Assembly (NCBI RefSeq): GCF_008704855.1
Contig: NZ_CP023691.1
Location: 4,526,001-4,590,000 of the forward strand
Length of the DNA stretch: 64,000 nt
Direction of reading: 5' to 3'
Source: Streptomyces platensis
Lineage (GTDB): Bacteria; Actinomycetota; Actinomycetes; Streptomycetales; Streptomycetaceae
The first letter of the stretch is position 1, and every line of letters starts with the position of its first letter. The position numbers and the translations under genes were made by a program. Shown here in pieces: positions 50,834 through 59,520 of this stretch. A model generated the notes under the pieces. The model was not told the origin of the DNA, ran no database searches, and saw only the letters and a list, made by a program, of their open reading frames with translations.

Positions 50834-51694
50834 CTACCCAAGGCCGAGTTGGATTCGTACCTGCTTGGGGCGATTCGTAATCACCGCATCCACCCCCAAC
50901 TCCTGGCACAGCTCGACATCGGCGGTGTCATTGACGGTCCAGACGTGGACGCGGTGGCCCGCGCGATGCGCCTTGGCGACGTAGTCGGGGTGCGAGCGGA
51001 GGATGCGTATCCCCGGGCCCGCGATGCCGACGCCGGGCGGGAGCCGGCCGTCGCGGTGCCGCGGCGTGAGGAATTGCATCAGGTAGACGCCGGGGATGCA
51101 GGGCGCCGCGGCCCGTACGCGGTGCAGTGAGCGCGCCGAGAAACTCATGACCCGGACCGAGGGCGTCCAGTCGGGGCGCATGGCCGGATTCGTGTGCCCG
51201 AACCGGGTCAGCAGCTCGACCAGCCGCTCCTCCACCTGTCCGGCCCAGCGCGTCGGGTGTTTGGTCTCGATGGCCAGCTCGACCCGGCGGTCCGCATCGG
51301 CGACCAGCTCCAGCAGCCGCTCCAGTGTGAGGACGGAGGTCCGCTCGGGGTCCTCGTGCTGCCGGTCCGGCGCCTCGTTCGCGAACCCGTCGTTCGCGGA
51401 GCCGTCGCCCTTCCAGGAGCCGAAGTCGAGCATGGCCAGGTCGGCGAGCTCCAGGGCGGAGACCGAGCCGCGCCCGTTGGACGTGCGGTTCACCCGTCGG
51501 TCGTGCACGCAGACCAGATGCCCGTCCGCGGTCAGCCGGACATCGCACTCCAGGGCGTCCGCCCCGTCCTCGATCGCCTTGCGGTAAGCCGCGAGGGTGT
51601 GTTCCGGGGCGTCCTCCGAGGCGCCGCGATGGGCGATGACGGAAATGGCGGGACGGCCCGGACGGGCGTCCTGAGCAGGGCGTGCATAGGTCAC
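50834..51694 (-). CDS. Glycerophosphodiester phosphodiesterase
   Basis: 286 residues, TIM barrel. AHRGASEDAPEHTLAAY and the metal-binding ECDVRLTADGHLVCVHD give the catalytic Arg, Glu, Asp and two His of the GDPD family; the HVWTVND block near the end is also typical. It splits glycerophosphodiesters into glycerol-3-phosphate and an alcohol. No signal peptide, so probably cytoplasmic. The GTG at 51694 begins the conserved part; the open frame continues upstream. Confidence 0.91.
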   Translation of the reverse strand: MTYARPAQDARPGRPAISVIAHRGASEDAPEHTLAAYRKAIEDGADALECDVRLTADGHLVCVHDRRVNRTSNGRGSVSALELADLAMLDFGSWKGDGSANDGFANEAPDRQHEDPERTSVLTLERLLELVADADRRVELAIETKHPTRWAGQVEERLVELLTRFGHTNPAMRPDWTPSVRVMSFSARSLHRVRAAAPCIPGVYLMQFLTPRHRDGRLPPGVGIAGPGIRILRSHPDYVAKAHRAGHRVHVWTVNDTADVELCQELGVDAVITNRPKQVRIQLGLG

Positions 51695-52280
51695 CGCGTT
51701 ATCGTGCCATCCGCCACCGAGGGGCCGCCGGGCGCTTACCCAAGGTGCCGGAACAGGGGATGCGCCGGTTTTGTCCGGCATAAAGGATGAGGGGACAGTC
51801 ACAGCCTCGGCTTACGGTGCTCTGACGCGCAGTGGGAAAGGGTGGTAGGGAGACTCCGCCCGTGTCGCCCCGCCCGGATCACCGGACGGGCCCGCGGTCG
51901 GGGCTCGCGCAGGCCGGGTGTGCGGGACGGGACCCGCGGACCACGGCCGGCGGCCCCGGACCGGCGGACCGGGACTCGCCCGTATCGCCGGGATCCTTGA
52001 TCCTGGAGTACCGGGTTCCCCGGCCACCGGCACGAGGAGCTGTACGACCCGGAGGGCCCCGGCCCGCCGGACCGGAACAACCGCATCACCCGGCGGACCG
52101 CGAGGCCCGCCGGCCCAGTAGAACCGCACCACCCGGACGCACCCCCAGGGTCCGGCCGACCTGCAAGCCCCGGAAGAAACGGCCCGCCCCGGACCTCGGG
52201 CATGGATGAGATCCGAGGCGACAGGGAAGCAGCCTGCCAAGGCCGTGGGAGCCGACCGTCATGAAGCTGAGGAGAGAGCT
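51695..52280. other. GC-rich divergent spacer
   Basis: 586 bp between the GDPD and HtrA genes, on opposite strands. Rich in CCGG words, with several overlapping ORFs that have biased Pro/Arg composition and no ribosome site or homology. No clear promoter recognised. Confidence 0.4.
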
Positions 52281-53747
52281 GTGAGCACCGAGAACGAGGG
52301 AGCCGCCGTCCCGTCGGAGGCCAAGCCGCCGACCGGGCCGCAGCCGGACAGCGCCCCCGCGTCCGCCTCCGGCGCCCAGGCTCCCGACGCCCCGTACGCA
52401 CCGCCCCCGCCGGGCTTCGCCCCGACCGCCGGCTCGGCCCCGGGCGCCGGACACCCTCCGCAGCCCGGCTTCGGCCACCCCGGCGACGCCCCCACGACGG
52501 AGCAGACCACCCAGCTCCCGCCGTACCCCGGCCCTGGCCAGGGCACTCCCGGCGCGGGCGGCGGCTGGGGCCAGCAGCCCCCGTACGGCGGCGACCCCTG
52601 GGGCGTCGGCAGCCCCGCGCCCAAGCGGCGTAACGGCGGCCTGATCGCGGCCGTCCTGGTGGCCGCGCTGGTGGCCGGCGGTGTCGGCGGCGGCATCGGC
52701 TTCTGGGCCGCGGGCCAGAACGACAACGCCTCGACGACGGTCTCCGCGTCCGGCGACCCCGGGGCGCTGAACCGCAAGCCCACCTCCGTCTCCGGGATAG
52801 CGCAGAAGGCGCTGCCGAGCGTCGTGACGATCGAGGCGCAGGGTGCCACCGGTGAGGGCGGCACCGGCACCGGCTTCATCTACGACAAGCAGGGCCACAT
52901 CCTCACCAACAACCACGTCGTCGCCAGCGCGGCCGGCGGCGGCAAGCTCACCGCGACGTTCTCCAACGGCAAGAAGTACGACGCCGAGGTCGTCGGCAAC
53001 GCCAAGGGTTACGACGTCGCCGTGATCAAGCTGAAGAACGCCTCCGGCGCCCCGCTCAACCCGCTCCCGCTCGGCAAGTCCTCCAACGTCCAGGTCGGCG
53101 ACGCCACCATCGCCATCGGCGCCCCCTTCGGCCTGTCCGGCACGGTCACCACCGGCATCATCAGCGCCAAGGACCGCCCGGTGGCCTCCAGCGACGGCGG
53201 CGGCAACAGCGCCTCGTACATGAGCGCCCTCCAGACCGACGCCTCGATAAACCCCGGCAACTCCGGCGGCCCGCTGATGGACGCCGCCGGCAATGTCATC
53301 GGCATCAACTCCGCGATCCAGTCGGCGGGCAACGGCGGCGGCCTGGGCGGCGAGTCCCAGCAGTCCGGCAGCATCGGCCTGGGCTTCGCGATCCCCATCG
53401 ACCAGGCCAAGCGGGTCGCCCAGGACCTGATCCGGACCGGTAAGCCGGTCTACCCCCAGATCGGCGTCCAGGTCGGCATGCGGGAAAGCGGCGACGGCGC
53501 GACCATCGCCCAGACCGGCAACAACGGCTCCAAGGCCGTCACCCCGAACGGCCCCGCCGACAAGGCCGGCCTCCGCCCCGGCGACACCATCACCAAGCTC
53601 GACGACACGGTGGTCGACAGCGGCCCCACCCTCATCAGCGAGATCTGGCAACACAAGCCCGGCGACGACGTCACCCTCACCTACAAGCGTGACGGCAAGG
53701 AGCACACCGCCCATGTCACCCTGGGCCAGCGCACGGGCGACAAGTGA
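52281..53747 (+). CDS. HtrA-like membrane-anchored serine protease with PDZ domain
   Basis: 488 residues. A Pro/Gly-rich cytoplasmic region (1-115) is followed by one membrane helix (about 119-143), a trypsin-like domain with the triad His212 (NNHVV), Asp245 (YDVAV) and Ser328 (NPGNSGGPL), and a PDZ domain (about 395-480). It degrades or refolds misfolded secreted proteins; Streptomyces HtrA genes are controlled by CssRS. The GTG at 52281 has GGAG 6 nt upstream. It lies directly before tRNA-Ser. Confidence 0.94.
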   Translation: MSTENEGAAVPSEAKPPTGPQPDSAPASASGAQAPDAPYAPPPPGFAPTAGSAPGAGHPPQPGFGHPGDAPTTEQTTQLPPYPGPGQGTPGAGGGWGQQPPYGGDPWGVGSPAPKRRNGGLIAAVLVAALVAGGVGGGIGFWAAGQNDNASTTVSASGDPGALNRKPTSVSGIAQKALPSVVTIEAQGATGEGGTGTGFIYDKQGHILTNNHVVASAAGGGKLTATFSNGKKYDAEVVGNAKGYDVAVIKLKNASGAPLNPLPLGKSSNVQVGDATIAIGAPFGLSGTVTTGIISAKDRPVASSDGGGNSASYMSALQTDASINPGNSGGPLMDAAGNVIGINSAIQSAGNGGGLGGESQQSGSIGLGFAIPIDQAKRVAQDLIRTGKPVYPQIGVQVGMRESGDGATIAQTGNNGSKAVTPNGPADKAGLRPGDTITKLDDTVVDSGPTLISEIWQHKPGDDVTLTYKRDGKEHTAHVTLGQRTGDK

Positions 53748-53799
53748 CGCGCTAGTCTGATCCCGCGACACCCACGCGCCCTGCGCACGGGTGCCGCGG

Positions 53800-53886
53800 G
53801 GAGGCTTGCCCGAGCGGCCTAAGGGAACAGTCTTGAAAACTGTCGTGGCGGCAACGTCACCGTGGGTTCAAATCCCACAGCCTCCG
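53800..53886 (+). tRNA. tRNA-Ser(UGA)
   Basis: 87 nt. The acceptor stem GGAGGCT pairs with AGCCTCC, followed by discriminator G. The anticodon loop CTTGAAA gives anticodon TGA at 53834-53836. A long variable arm (GTGGCGGCAACGTCAC region) marks it as class II tRNA-Ser. TTCAAAT is the T loop. CCA is not encoded. Its 3' end is the probable integration site of the element to the right. Confidence 0.96.
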
Positions 53887-53906
53887 CAGAGGTAGGAAAA
53901 GTGCAG

Positions 53907-53945
53907 GTCGGAGCGGGTTCCGGATTTACCGGAGCCCGCTCCGAC
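53907..53945 (+). terminator. Hairpin terminator after tRNA-Ser
   Basis: Arms of 17 bp (53907-53923 and 53929-53945) match at 16 positions with one G-T wobble and a loop ATTTA. It is 20 bp after the tRNA and may be brought by the element. Beyond it a 9-bp direct repeat TGTGGCCAG (53998 and 54009) could be an integrase arm site. Confidence 0.75.
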
Positions 53946-54037
53946 TGCGTTTGCTGTCTCACCTCATGCGCCCGGATCTCAGTCGTGACCAGGGCGTGTG
54001 GCCAGCCTGTGGCCAGGATTCGGCCGGTGGCGCGACC

Positions 54038-55486
54038 TCACTCTGTGGTGGCGGCTTCCTCCGACACCCCCAGGGCGTCATCGATGAGCTGGTTCGCCCG
54101 GTGCTCCTGGCCGCGGAGGATCTTCGCGTAGAACTTCCACAGCACCGCGATGCTGTGCCCGGCCCGCCGAGCGACTTCCACCGGGTCCACTCCAGCCTTG
54201 ATCCAGAGCGATACCCCGGCATGCCGCAAGGAGTACGGCACTTCTGCGAGGGGGCTCGCCGCGTCCTCGGCAGATAACGCCTTCTCCCTCGCCTTCTGCC
54301 AGACCTCGGCGTACTCGGTGGATCGCACCCGGCCCCCGCGGGTCGCGACGAACAGCCGGCCATCGGGAGCGGTGCCGTACGTCTCCACGTGCCGACGGAG
54401 CATCACCACCAGGACGGGCGGGATGGGGACCGGCCGGGTGGTCTTGCGCGCACGGCGCTTGAGCCCGCGGAGCTCGTACGACTTGCCGTCGTCCGTCCAA
54501 CCCGCGCCGACCTCTGGACGACTCCTGTTGAGGACGAGCTCGCCCCAGCCGGTCGCGGGCAGCTTGCAGTCCCGTTTGCTGAGCTGGGCCACCTCCGAAG
54601 GGCGCATGGCCGCGTAGTACATGCAGCCGAAGAAGCCGTACAGGTGCTCTCCCCGCTTGCCCTGGTCTCGCACCGATCCCAGCAGGGCCCGCGTCTGCGC
54701 CGGGTTCGGCACGTAGCGGAAGTCCACCTCGTCGTCGGTTGCCGGCGGCTCCCAGTCGATGCGCGAGAGCGGGTTGCCGGTCAGCAGATCCCGTTCAACG
54801 GCGTATCGCAGAGCGTTGTTGAAGGCGGTGCGCTTCCGCCGGACCGTGTTCTCCGCTGCCTTCTTGCCGTCCAGCTTCAGGGACAGGGCCGTAAGTGCTC
54901 GCCGCAAGGTGTCTGAGTCGTTGAGGTCGGCGACCTTCAGGGAGTGCTTGGCGACCCATGCGAGTGCTGCCGAGATTTCGGCTGGTGGTTCTGTCGCGTC
55001 CTTGCGGGCGATCGGTTCGCCTTGGTCGTTTCGGATCAGCTCTCCCTCGCCGTTCCTGGCGGCCTGGAAGGCCCAGGAGTGCAGCGCGTGGCGAAGGGCC
55101 TTCGGATCCGGGCGGGTGCCCTTCGAGGGCGAGACCAGCACCGGCGTAACGGTGGCGAGGGACTCCGCGATGTTCGCGCGGTGCTTGGCGGCGATGTGGG
55201 GCCACTTCATCAGCGCGTATGAGCAGGCATGGTCGTACCAAGTGGGCGACTTCAGCTCTCGCAGCTCGGAGAGCGGGAGGCCAGTCTCGGTGTCGAACTG
55301 TTCGCCGCTGCGTACTGCGGCCATCAGCTCCGAGCGCCGGCCGTCGGCCTGGGTCCTGGACATGAACGGCTGCTGCTGCTCAACCCCGCCGACCAGCCAG
55401 CGCAGTTGAAACGGAGCGCTTTTGCTGTTGCGCTTCCGGATCCCCCAGATGCGCACCTCGTAGGTATGCAGTGTCGTCTCCTCCAA
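54038..55486 (-). CDS. int: Tyrosine site-specific integrase
   Basis: 482 residues. N-terminal arm-binding and SAM-like core-binding region (about 60-250), catalytic domain (about 260-470) with the first Arg in AAMRPSEVAQL, the box II YSLRHAGVSLW, the His in RRAGHS, and the nucleophile Tyr in WKFYAKIL. It recombines attP with the tRNA-Ser attB. The longest frame starts with TTG at 55486; a GGAGGAG lies just inside that start, so CTG 55471 or GTG 55456 may be the true start. Confidence 0.92.
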   Translation of the reverse strand: MEETTLHTYEVRIWGIRKRNSKSAPFQLRWLVGGVEQQQPFMSRTQADGRRSELMAAVRSGEQFDTETGLPLSELRELKSPTWYDHACSYALMKWPHIAAKHRANIAESLATVTPVLVSPSKGTRPDPKALRHALHSWAFQAARNGEGELIRNDQGEPIARKDATEPPAEISAALAWVAKHSLKVADLNDSDTLRRALTALSLKLDGKKAAENTVRRKRTAFNNALRYAVERDLLTGNPLSRIDWEPPATDDEVDFRYVPNPAQTRALLGSVRDQGKRGEHLYGFFGCMYYAAMRPSEVAQLSKRDCKLPATGWGELVLNRSRPEVGAGWTDDGKSYELRGLKRRARKTTRPVPIPPVLVVMLRRHVETYGTAPDGRLFVATRGGRVRSTEYAEVWQKAREKALSAEDAASPLAEVPYSLRHAGVSLWIKAGVDPVEVARRAGHSIAVLWKFYAKILRGQEHRANQLIDDALGVSEEAATTE

Positions 55487-55492
55487 AAGGGA

Positions 55493-55521
55493 GAGGGGCC
55501 TGCCGATTTGGCAGGCCCCTC
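55493..55521 (-). promoter_or_regulatory. Perfect 12-bp hairpin between xis and int
   Basis: GAGGGGCCTGCC-GATTT-GGCAGGCCCCTC lies 19 bp after the xis stop and 6 bp before the longest int start. It can act as a terminator/attenuator of xis transcription or limit int translation. Confidence 0.65.
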
Positions 55522-55540
55522 GTGGCGCGTTCGAGCGGAG

Positions 55541-55726
55541 TTAGGCGGCTTCCTCGCACTTGGCCCACCAGGCGTCAAGGTCCGCGCGGCTGATGCGGAT
55601 TTCGCCGTTCGGGAGCTTGCTGTGCTTGGGCGCCTGGCCGCGGGCCCGCATCCGGTAGAAGGCGGCGCGGCTCATGTTGATCTCACTGAGGACTTCGGGA
55701 AGCTTGAGCCTCTTGCGGCTGGACAC
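55541..55726 (-). CDS. xis: Excisionase-like helix-turn-helix protein
   Basis: 61 residues. LKLPEVLSEINMSRAAFYRMRARGQ and the wing region GEIRISRADLDAWW match the MerR-like HTH_17 excisionase family. It would bend DNA and direct Int to excision. The GTG at 55726 has GGAG 8 nt upstream; the open frame continues upstream through the iteron array but is not coding. It precedes int on the same strand. Confidence 0.87.
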   Translation of the reverse strand: MSSRKRLKLPEVLSEINMSRAAFYRMRARGQAPKHSKLPNGEIRISRADLDAWWAKCEEAA

Positions 55727-55817
55727 TGAGATGTCTCCTCTAAGGCAGGTCGAACGTGCTGCGTGGCCACGCAGCGTGAGAGTGGTGTGGTCCGGACGCC
55801 GTGTTGGCGTGGAAAGT

Positions 55818-55988
55818 GTCAGCAGTGTCAGCGAAAATCGCTGACCTGCAAGAACGTTGGTGGCAGTCCCGTCAGCAGGTGTCAGCAGTGTCAGCAAAAA
55901 CCGGCTTGCTGCTGACGCTGCTGACGGCCGCTGACGCGTGTCAGCGGGGTGAAGAAGCAGGTCAGCGATTTCTGCTGACATTGCTGAC
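55818..55988. repeat. Iteron-like array of 13 GTCAGC motifs
   Basis: NNGTCAGCR occurs 13 times in 171 bp. Plus strand: 55818, 55827, 55871, 55881, 55890, 55940, 55961. Minus strand: 55840, 55911, 55920, 55930, 55974, 55983. Neighbours in a block are 9-10 bp apart, about one helical turn. Blocks are symmetric, for example three plus then three minus at 55871-55935. GTCAGCGA-3 nt-TCGCTGAC is a perfect palindrome at 55827-55845. It lies between the replication gene stop and xis, so it may be the element's origin or an operator for xis-int. Confidence 0.85.
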
Positions 55989-55999
55989 GTTCTGCGGGG

Positions 56000-57997
56000 C
56001 TACGGAGTGTCCAGCGACGCCTTCAGGGCGGGGTGGACACGAAACGTGACGCTGGCACTGCGGCCCTTCCCGCCCTGGACCGGCGGCGTGTCGGGGCGGA
56101 GGTAGCCGTGTTCCTCCAGGAGGCGCAGCGCGGGGTCGATGGCGTCGGTGCGTCCGCGGAAGCGGCGGTGGGCAGCTACGACATCGCGGCGTTTGACGGT
56201 GGTTCGGTGGGTGCCGTTCTGCTTGGGGCGCTGGAGCCAGGTGAGGATGTGGCGGGCGTCTTCGGTCGCGGGGTCGGCCGCGATGAGGTCGAAGACCGCC
56301 AGGGCGTGGGTGGTGTAGTAGGCCGCGATGACGGCGGCGCGTTCGACGCACTCGGCGCTGACGGGGTCACCCCAGCCGTTGGTGATGCGGTCGGCGAGGT
56401 GGAGCAGGCAGGCGATGCGGACGGTGGCGCCGACGAGCTTTCCGGCCCAGTCGGTGACGTGGGACAGCGGCTGGTCGGGACGCAGCTTCTCCTCGACTTC
56501 CTCCTGGAGGCGCTCGACGACCGCGTCGGCCTGTGCGGACAGGGGCACGGTGACGGGGTCGGGGAGGTCGGTGAAGGTGCGCACCATCGCTTCGAGCCGG
56601 GCGTCGTAGATGCTGCTGACGGCCTCGGGGATGGGGTGGGTGCGGATCTTGCGGTAGCCGAGGTTGGAGGGCGGCAGGGCGAACAGGAAACGGGCCAGGA
56701 GCCCGCGGTCGCGGGCGCCGGGGGTGGCGGCCAGGTCCTGGAGGACGGCGGGTTGGGGCGTGACGCCGATGGTCAGGGCGGGGCGGTCGATGGTGGGCTG
56801 GTCGCGGGTGATGCGGTCGGTCTGGAGACGTTCGCCCTTGTGGGCCTGGAGGAAGACCCCCAGGTTGGGACGGGCGCTGTAGCGGCCGGCGATGATGTCG
56901 AAGAGGTCGCCTTCGGGGGAGAGGGCGGCCAGGCACCGGTGAGTGGCCAGCAGGTGAGTGAGTGGTTCGGGGGTGATGTCTCCGGAGACCGTCAGCCGCG
57001 GGGCGGGCGGTACGTGGATCTCGTCGGCGAGCATGCGGGCCGCGGAGGCTTCGGCGACGAGCTGCTGGCGGTCGACGGTGTCGCTCTTGCGGGCCTTGGA
57101 CAGCAGGGCGTCGACTTCGGCTTCGGCGGCTTCCTTGGCGGTCTGTGCCTCGATGATGCCGGGCTTGGCCTGCTGGGCGAGTTCGTCTTCGATCCGGTAG
57201 ATCGGCGCGGTCATCGCGGAGAAGACGTCCGACTTGCGGGAGGCGGGCGGCATCGCGCAGACCAGGTAGAGGTTGGACTGCTCGGTCCAGCCGGGGCGGA
57301 TCTGGACGTGGACCCGGCCGCCGGCGGCGGTGGACAGGGCCGCTAGACCCATGGTGGCGGCCATGTCCGGCGGGGTCTGCGTGAACTCCGCCAGGGCTAC
57401 TACCTGTTCGCGCAGCCAGCCGGGCAGCGCATCGACGGGGAAGTGGGGCAGCAGAGCGTTCTCCCCCAAGGGAGTCGGCTCGATCCAGGTCCGCTGCTCG
57501 GCGCCTTCAAGGGCGGCCAGAGCTTCGGCGCGGGTGGCATCGGCGGTCAGTTCGCCGGCGCGGGCGCGCTGGCTCAGACGGAGGCCGGTGGCCTCCAGAC
57601 GCCGGTTGTCGGCCGCGTCGCGGGCGATGGCGGCGTAGTACTCGCCGTTGCTGGCGGTGGGCACCTGCTGGACCAGGGAGTGGAGGTAGGAGGCACCTCC
57701 GACGCGGTTCAGGTCACCGGTCGTGCCGAGGTAGGCAGTCACGGTGATGGGGTCCACGGGTTCGTCACGCTCGTGCATGGTGATGATGGCGCGATGGATC
57801 GTTTCGTGCGCGGGACGGTAGTAGTCGCTCGTGTCGAGAACGGCCGTGATCTCTGGAATCACGGCGGAGGAGAGCAGCATCGCTCCGAGCGCTGCTTGTT
57901 CGGCCTCGATGGCGTGGTCGTGCGGTCCCTCCCTCAGCGGGTGGACGCTGGCGAACCCACCACCGGAGTGGTGCGTTTCGGGGGTCGGTTGGGTCAT
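56000..57997 (-). CDS. Replication protein: DnaB N-terminal domain plus DUF3987-like ATPase
   Basis: 665 residues. Residues about 25-130 are a DnaB-type helicase N-terminal domain (EAEQAALGAMLLSSAVIPEI and a later GGASYLHSL). The rest resembles the YfjI/DUF3987 primase-helicase family: PPDMAATMGLAALSTAAGGRV, CAMPPASRKSDVFSAM (at the place of a P-loop, though not a canonical GxxGxGKT), and TVSGDITPE. A C-terminal winged-helix-like part carries VQGGKGRSASVTFRVHP. It probably starts or supports replication of the excised element. The ATG at 57997 has GGAG about 10 nt before it. Confidence 0.75.
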   Translation of the reverse strand: MTQPTPETHHSGGGFASVHPLREGPHDHAIEAEQAALGAMLLSSAVIPEITAVLDTSDYYRPAHETIHRAIITMHERDEPVDPITVTAYLGTTGDLNRVGGASYLHSLVQQVPTASNGEYYAAIARDAADNRRLEATGLRLSQRARAGELTADATRAEALAALEGAEQRTWIEPTPLGENALLPHFPVDALPGWLREQVVALAEFTQTPPDMAATMGLAALSTAAGGRVHVQIRPGWTEQSNLYLVCAMPPASRKSDVFSAMTAPIYRIEDELAQQAKPGIIEAQTAKEAAEAEVDALLSKARKSDTVDRQQLVAEASAARMLADEIHVPPAPRLTVSGDITPEPLTHLLATHRCLAALSPEGDLFDIIAGRYSARPNLGVFLQAHKGERLQTDRITRDQPTIDRPALTIGVTPQPAVLQDLAATPGARDRGLLARFLFALPPSNLGYRKIRTHPIPEAVSSIYDARLEAMVRTFTDLPDPVTVPLSAQADAVVERLQEEVEEKLRPDQPLSHVTDWAGKLVGATVRIACLLHLADRITNGWGDPVSAECVERAAVIAAYYTTHALAVFDLIAADPATEDARHILTWLQRPKQNGTHRTTVKRRDVVAAHRRFRGRTDAIDPALRLLEEHGYLRPDTPPVQGGKGRSASVTFRVHPALKASLDTP

Positions 57998-58036
57998 GCT
58001 GAGTGTCTCCAGTTCTGTTGTGAGGGCTGGGAGACC

Positions 58037-58075
58037 AGGGCGGGCCGTTTCTCGCCAAAGACCGCGGCCCGCCCT
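58037..58075 (-). promoter_or_regulatory. GC-rich hairpin upstream of the replication gene
   Basis: Arms AGGGCGGGCCG / CGGCCCGCCCT (11 bp, 17-nt loop) in the leader between the 49-residue gene and the replication gene. It may terminate or process the upstream transcript. Confidence 0.5.
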
Positions 58076-58133
58076 AGCCATGCCTAGGGGTGGGAGGGTT
58101 CCGGGCAGGCGCCCTGCTGGGCTCCCCGGTCCA

Positions 58134-58283
58134 TCACCGGGCTCCCTTCGGGGCGCCGGGGACGGGGCGGGTGGAGGGGTTGCGGGTCCACCCGCCGTCA
58201 CGCTCGCTGTACTCGCGTACGTCCTCGGGGCGTTCGCCGACGCGGCCGGGGTCGCGGGTCGGCATGGTCTTGCGGAGTGCCAC
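58134..58283 (-). CDS. Small charged protein of the element
   Basis: 49 residues, no known family. VALRKTMPTRDPGRVGERPEDVREYSERDGG is rich in Arg, Asp and Glu. The GTG at 58283 has GGAG 6 nt upstream, the same layout as the next upstream gene (GACAGGAG), which supports translation. Function unknown. Confidence 0.55.
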   Translation of the reverse strand: MALRKTMPTRDPGRVGERPEDVREYSERDGGWTRNPSTRPVPGAPKGAR

Positions 58284-58384
58284 GATGGGCTCCTGTCTCT
58301 TCGGAGATGGGCCCCGGGCCGGGCGTTCTGTTCTTGGTCGGATGAGACGACCGGTCCGGGTTTTGCTTTTTGGGCGAGTTGGGG

Positions 58385-58540
58385 CTAGCTGTCCTCGAAG
58401 CGGGCGGTCGCGCACGGCGGGCAGAGGCGCATGAGCTCAGCGCCCTCCTCGCCCTGGCCCTCGACGAACGGGTCGGGCATCCGCTTGACGTCTGGGCGGC
58501 GTTCGCCGCACTCCTCGCAGCGGTGCGGGATGAGGGGCAT
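58385..58540 (-). CDS. Small zinc-ribbon protein
   Basis: 51 residues with two knuckles, CEEC (about 9-12) and CPPC (about 41-44), predicting one bound zinc. The ATG at 58540 follows ACAGGAG by 7 nt. Such small ribbons are frequent in actinomycete elements and may bind DNA or a replication protein, but no family is recognised. Confidence 0.65.
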   Translation of the reverse strand: MPLIPHRCEECGERRPDVKRMPDPFVEGQGEEGAELMRLCPPCATARFEDS

Positions 58541-58626
58541 CGGTGATCTCCTGTCTGGCTGTGGGGCCTTCTGGCGGCTCCCCGCCCGTCCCGGCCGGGG
58601 GTGGCCCGGGGCGGACCGGGCGGCCG

Positions 58627-59520
58627 TCAGTCCGGGATGCAGTGCCACCGGGCGGGGTTGTCGGGGTCCTGGACGAGCCGCTGCCGCCGCTCCCCGCCGC
58701 TCCCCACGGGCTCCCCGCCAACTCCCCGCCGCTCCCCGCCACTCCCCGCGATAGGGCTCTGACCTGCGTCCCCACCCGTGGGGAGCCCTGTGGGGTGGGG
58801 AGTGGGGAGGTCCGCGGGGGAGGGGAGGGGTGGCATGTCGTCGCGGTGCACGCCCGCGTATCCGCCGACCTTCCCGACGCGCACCTTGGGGCGGGTGGGG
58901 ATGTGGTGGTCGGCGAGCACCTTCTTGAGGGCCTCTGAGCGGGCGTCCTTGCACCCCTCCAGCCGCTCCCGCATGAGGGGCAGCAGCACCTTCAGGTGGA
59001 CCCCCTTCTCAGCCCCGATCGAGGCCCGCACCAGGGCCACGACCGGGTGCTCGACAGGGGCGCCGGCAGAGGGTGCGGCGGGAGCCTCCGCGGGGGTCTC
59101 CTCCCCCGCCTCCTCGCCGTCCTCCTCGGTGCCCTTCTTGCGGGCCGCAACGCGGGCCTTGAGGCAGGCGACGCACCACCCGGCGGCGAGCGGCCACATG
59201 ACCCCCGGGTGAGCCTCCAGCAGGCGCCACAGGCCGTACCCTGCACCGCCCAGGACACCAACCCGCGCCCAGACCCCGAGGTCTGCGGAGATGCCGTCCA
59301 GGTCGCCCCGGTGTCCCCGGCGGCACCAGGCCCATGTGCCGGGCCCGATCTGCTTGGCCAGCTCGGAGTTGCCGTCCGCGAACGCCTCGATGAGCCGCCC
59401 GACGGAAGCGCCGGCCTTCTCCGCGACCTGCTCCGCCTTCTCGACCCGGGCCTTGAGGCCGGTGTCCTCCGTGCCCGCCTCGGGCTCCTCGGCAAGCGGC
59501 TTGTCCAGGCTGATCGTCAC
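58627..59520 (-). CDS. Membrane protein of the transfer operon with Gly/Glu-rich tail
   Basis: 297 residues. A coiled-coil-like N-terminus (about 20-55) is followed by two membrane helices (about 82-102 and 105-122), a charged linker, a globular domain (about 155-230) and a Gly-rich tail with GSGGERR repeats. The tail is coded by repeats of GGGGAGCGGC (58683-58750). The GTG at 59520 overlaps the stop of the upstream gene (GTGA). It may belong to the Spd (spread) functions. Not assigned to a family. Confidence 0.65.
   Translation of the reverse strand: MTISLDKPLAEEPEAGTEDTGLKARVEKAEQVAEKAGASVGRLIEAFADGNSELAKQIGPGTWAWCRRGHRGDLDGISADLGVWARVGVLGGAGYGLWRLLEAHPGVMWPLAAGWCVACLKARVAARKKGTEEDGEEAGEETPAEAPAAPSAGAPVEHPVVALVRASIGAEKGVHLKVLLPLMRERLEGCKDARSEALKKVLADHHIPTRPKVRVGKVGGYAGVHRDDMPPLPSPADLPTPHPTGLPTGGDAGQSPIAGSGGERRGVGGEPVGSGGERRQRLVQDPDNPARWHCIPD

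Noticed and set aside
51799..52401. Overlapping ORFs in the GDPD-HtrA spacer
   Set aside because: Low-complexity Arg/Pro/Gly translations on both strands and overlap with the HtrA N-terminus; no support as genes.
53998..54017. attL core repeat
   Set aside because: TGTGGCCAG is repeated only locally and lies outside the tRNA; at most an integrase arm site.
55818..55988. CRISPR array
   Set aside because: The repeated unit is only 6-9 bp, occurs in both orientations and has no spacer-length regularity; no cas genes.
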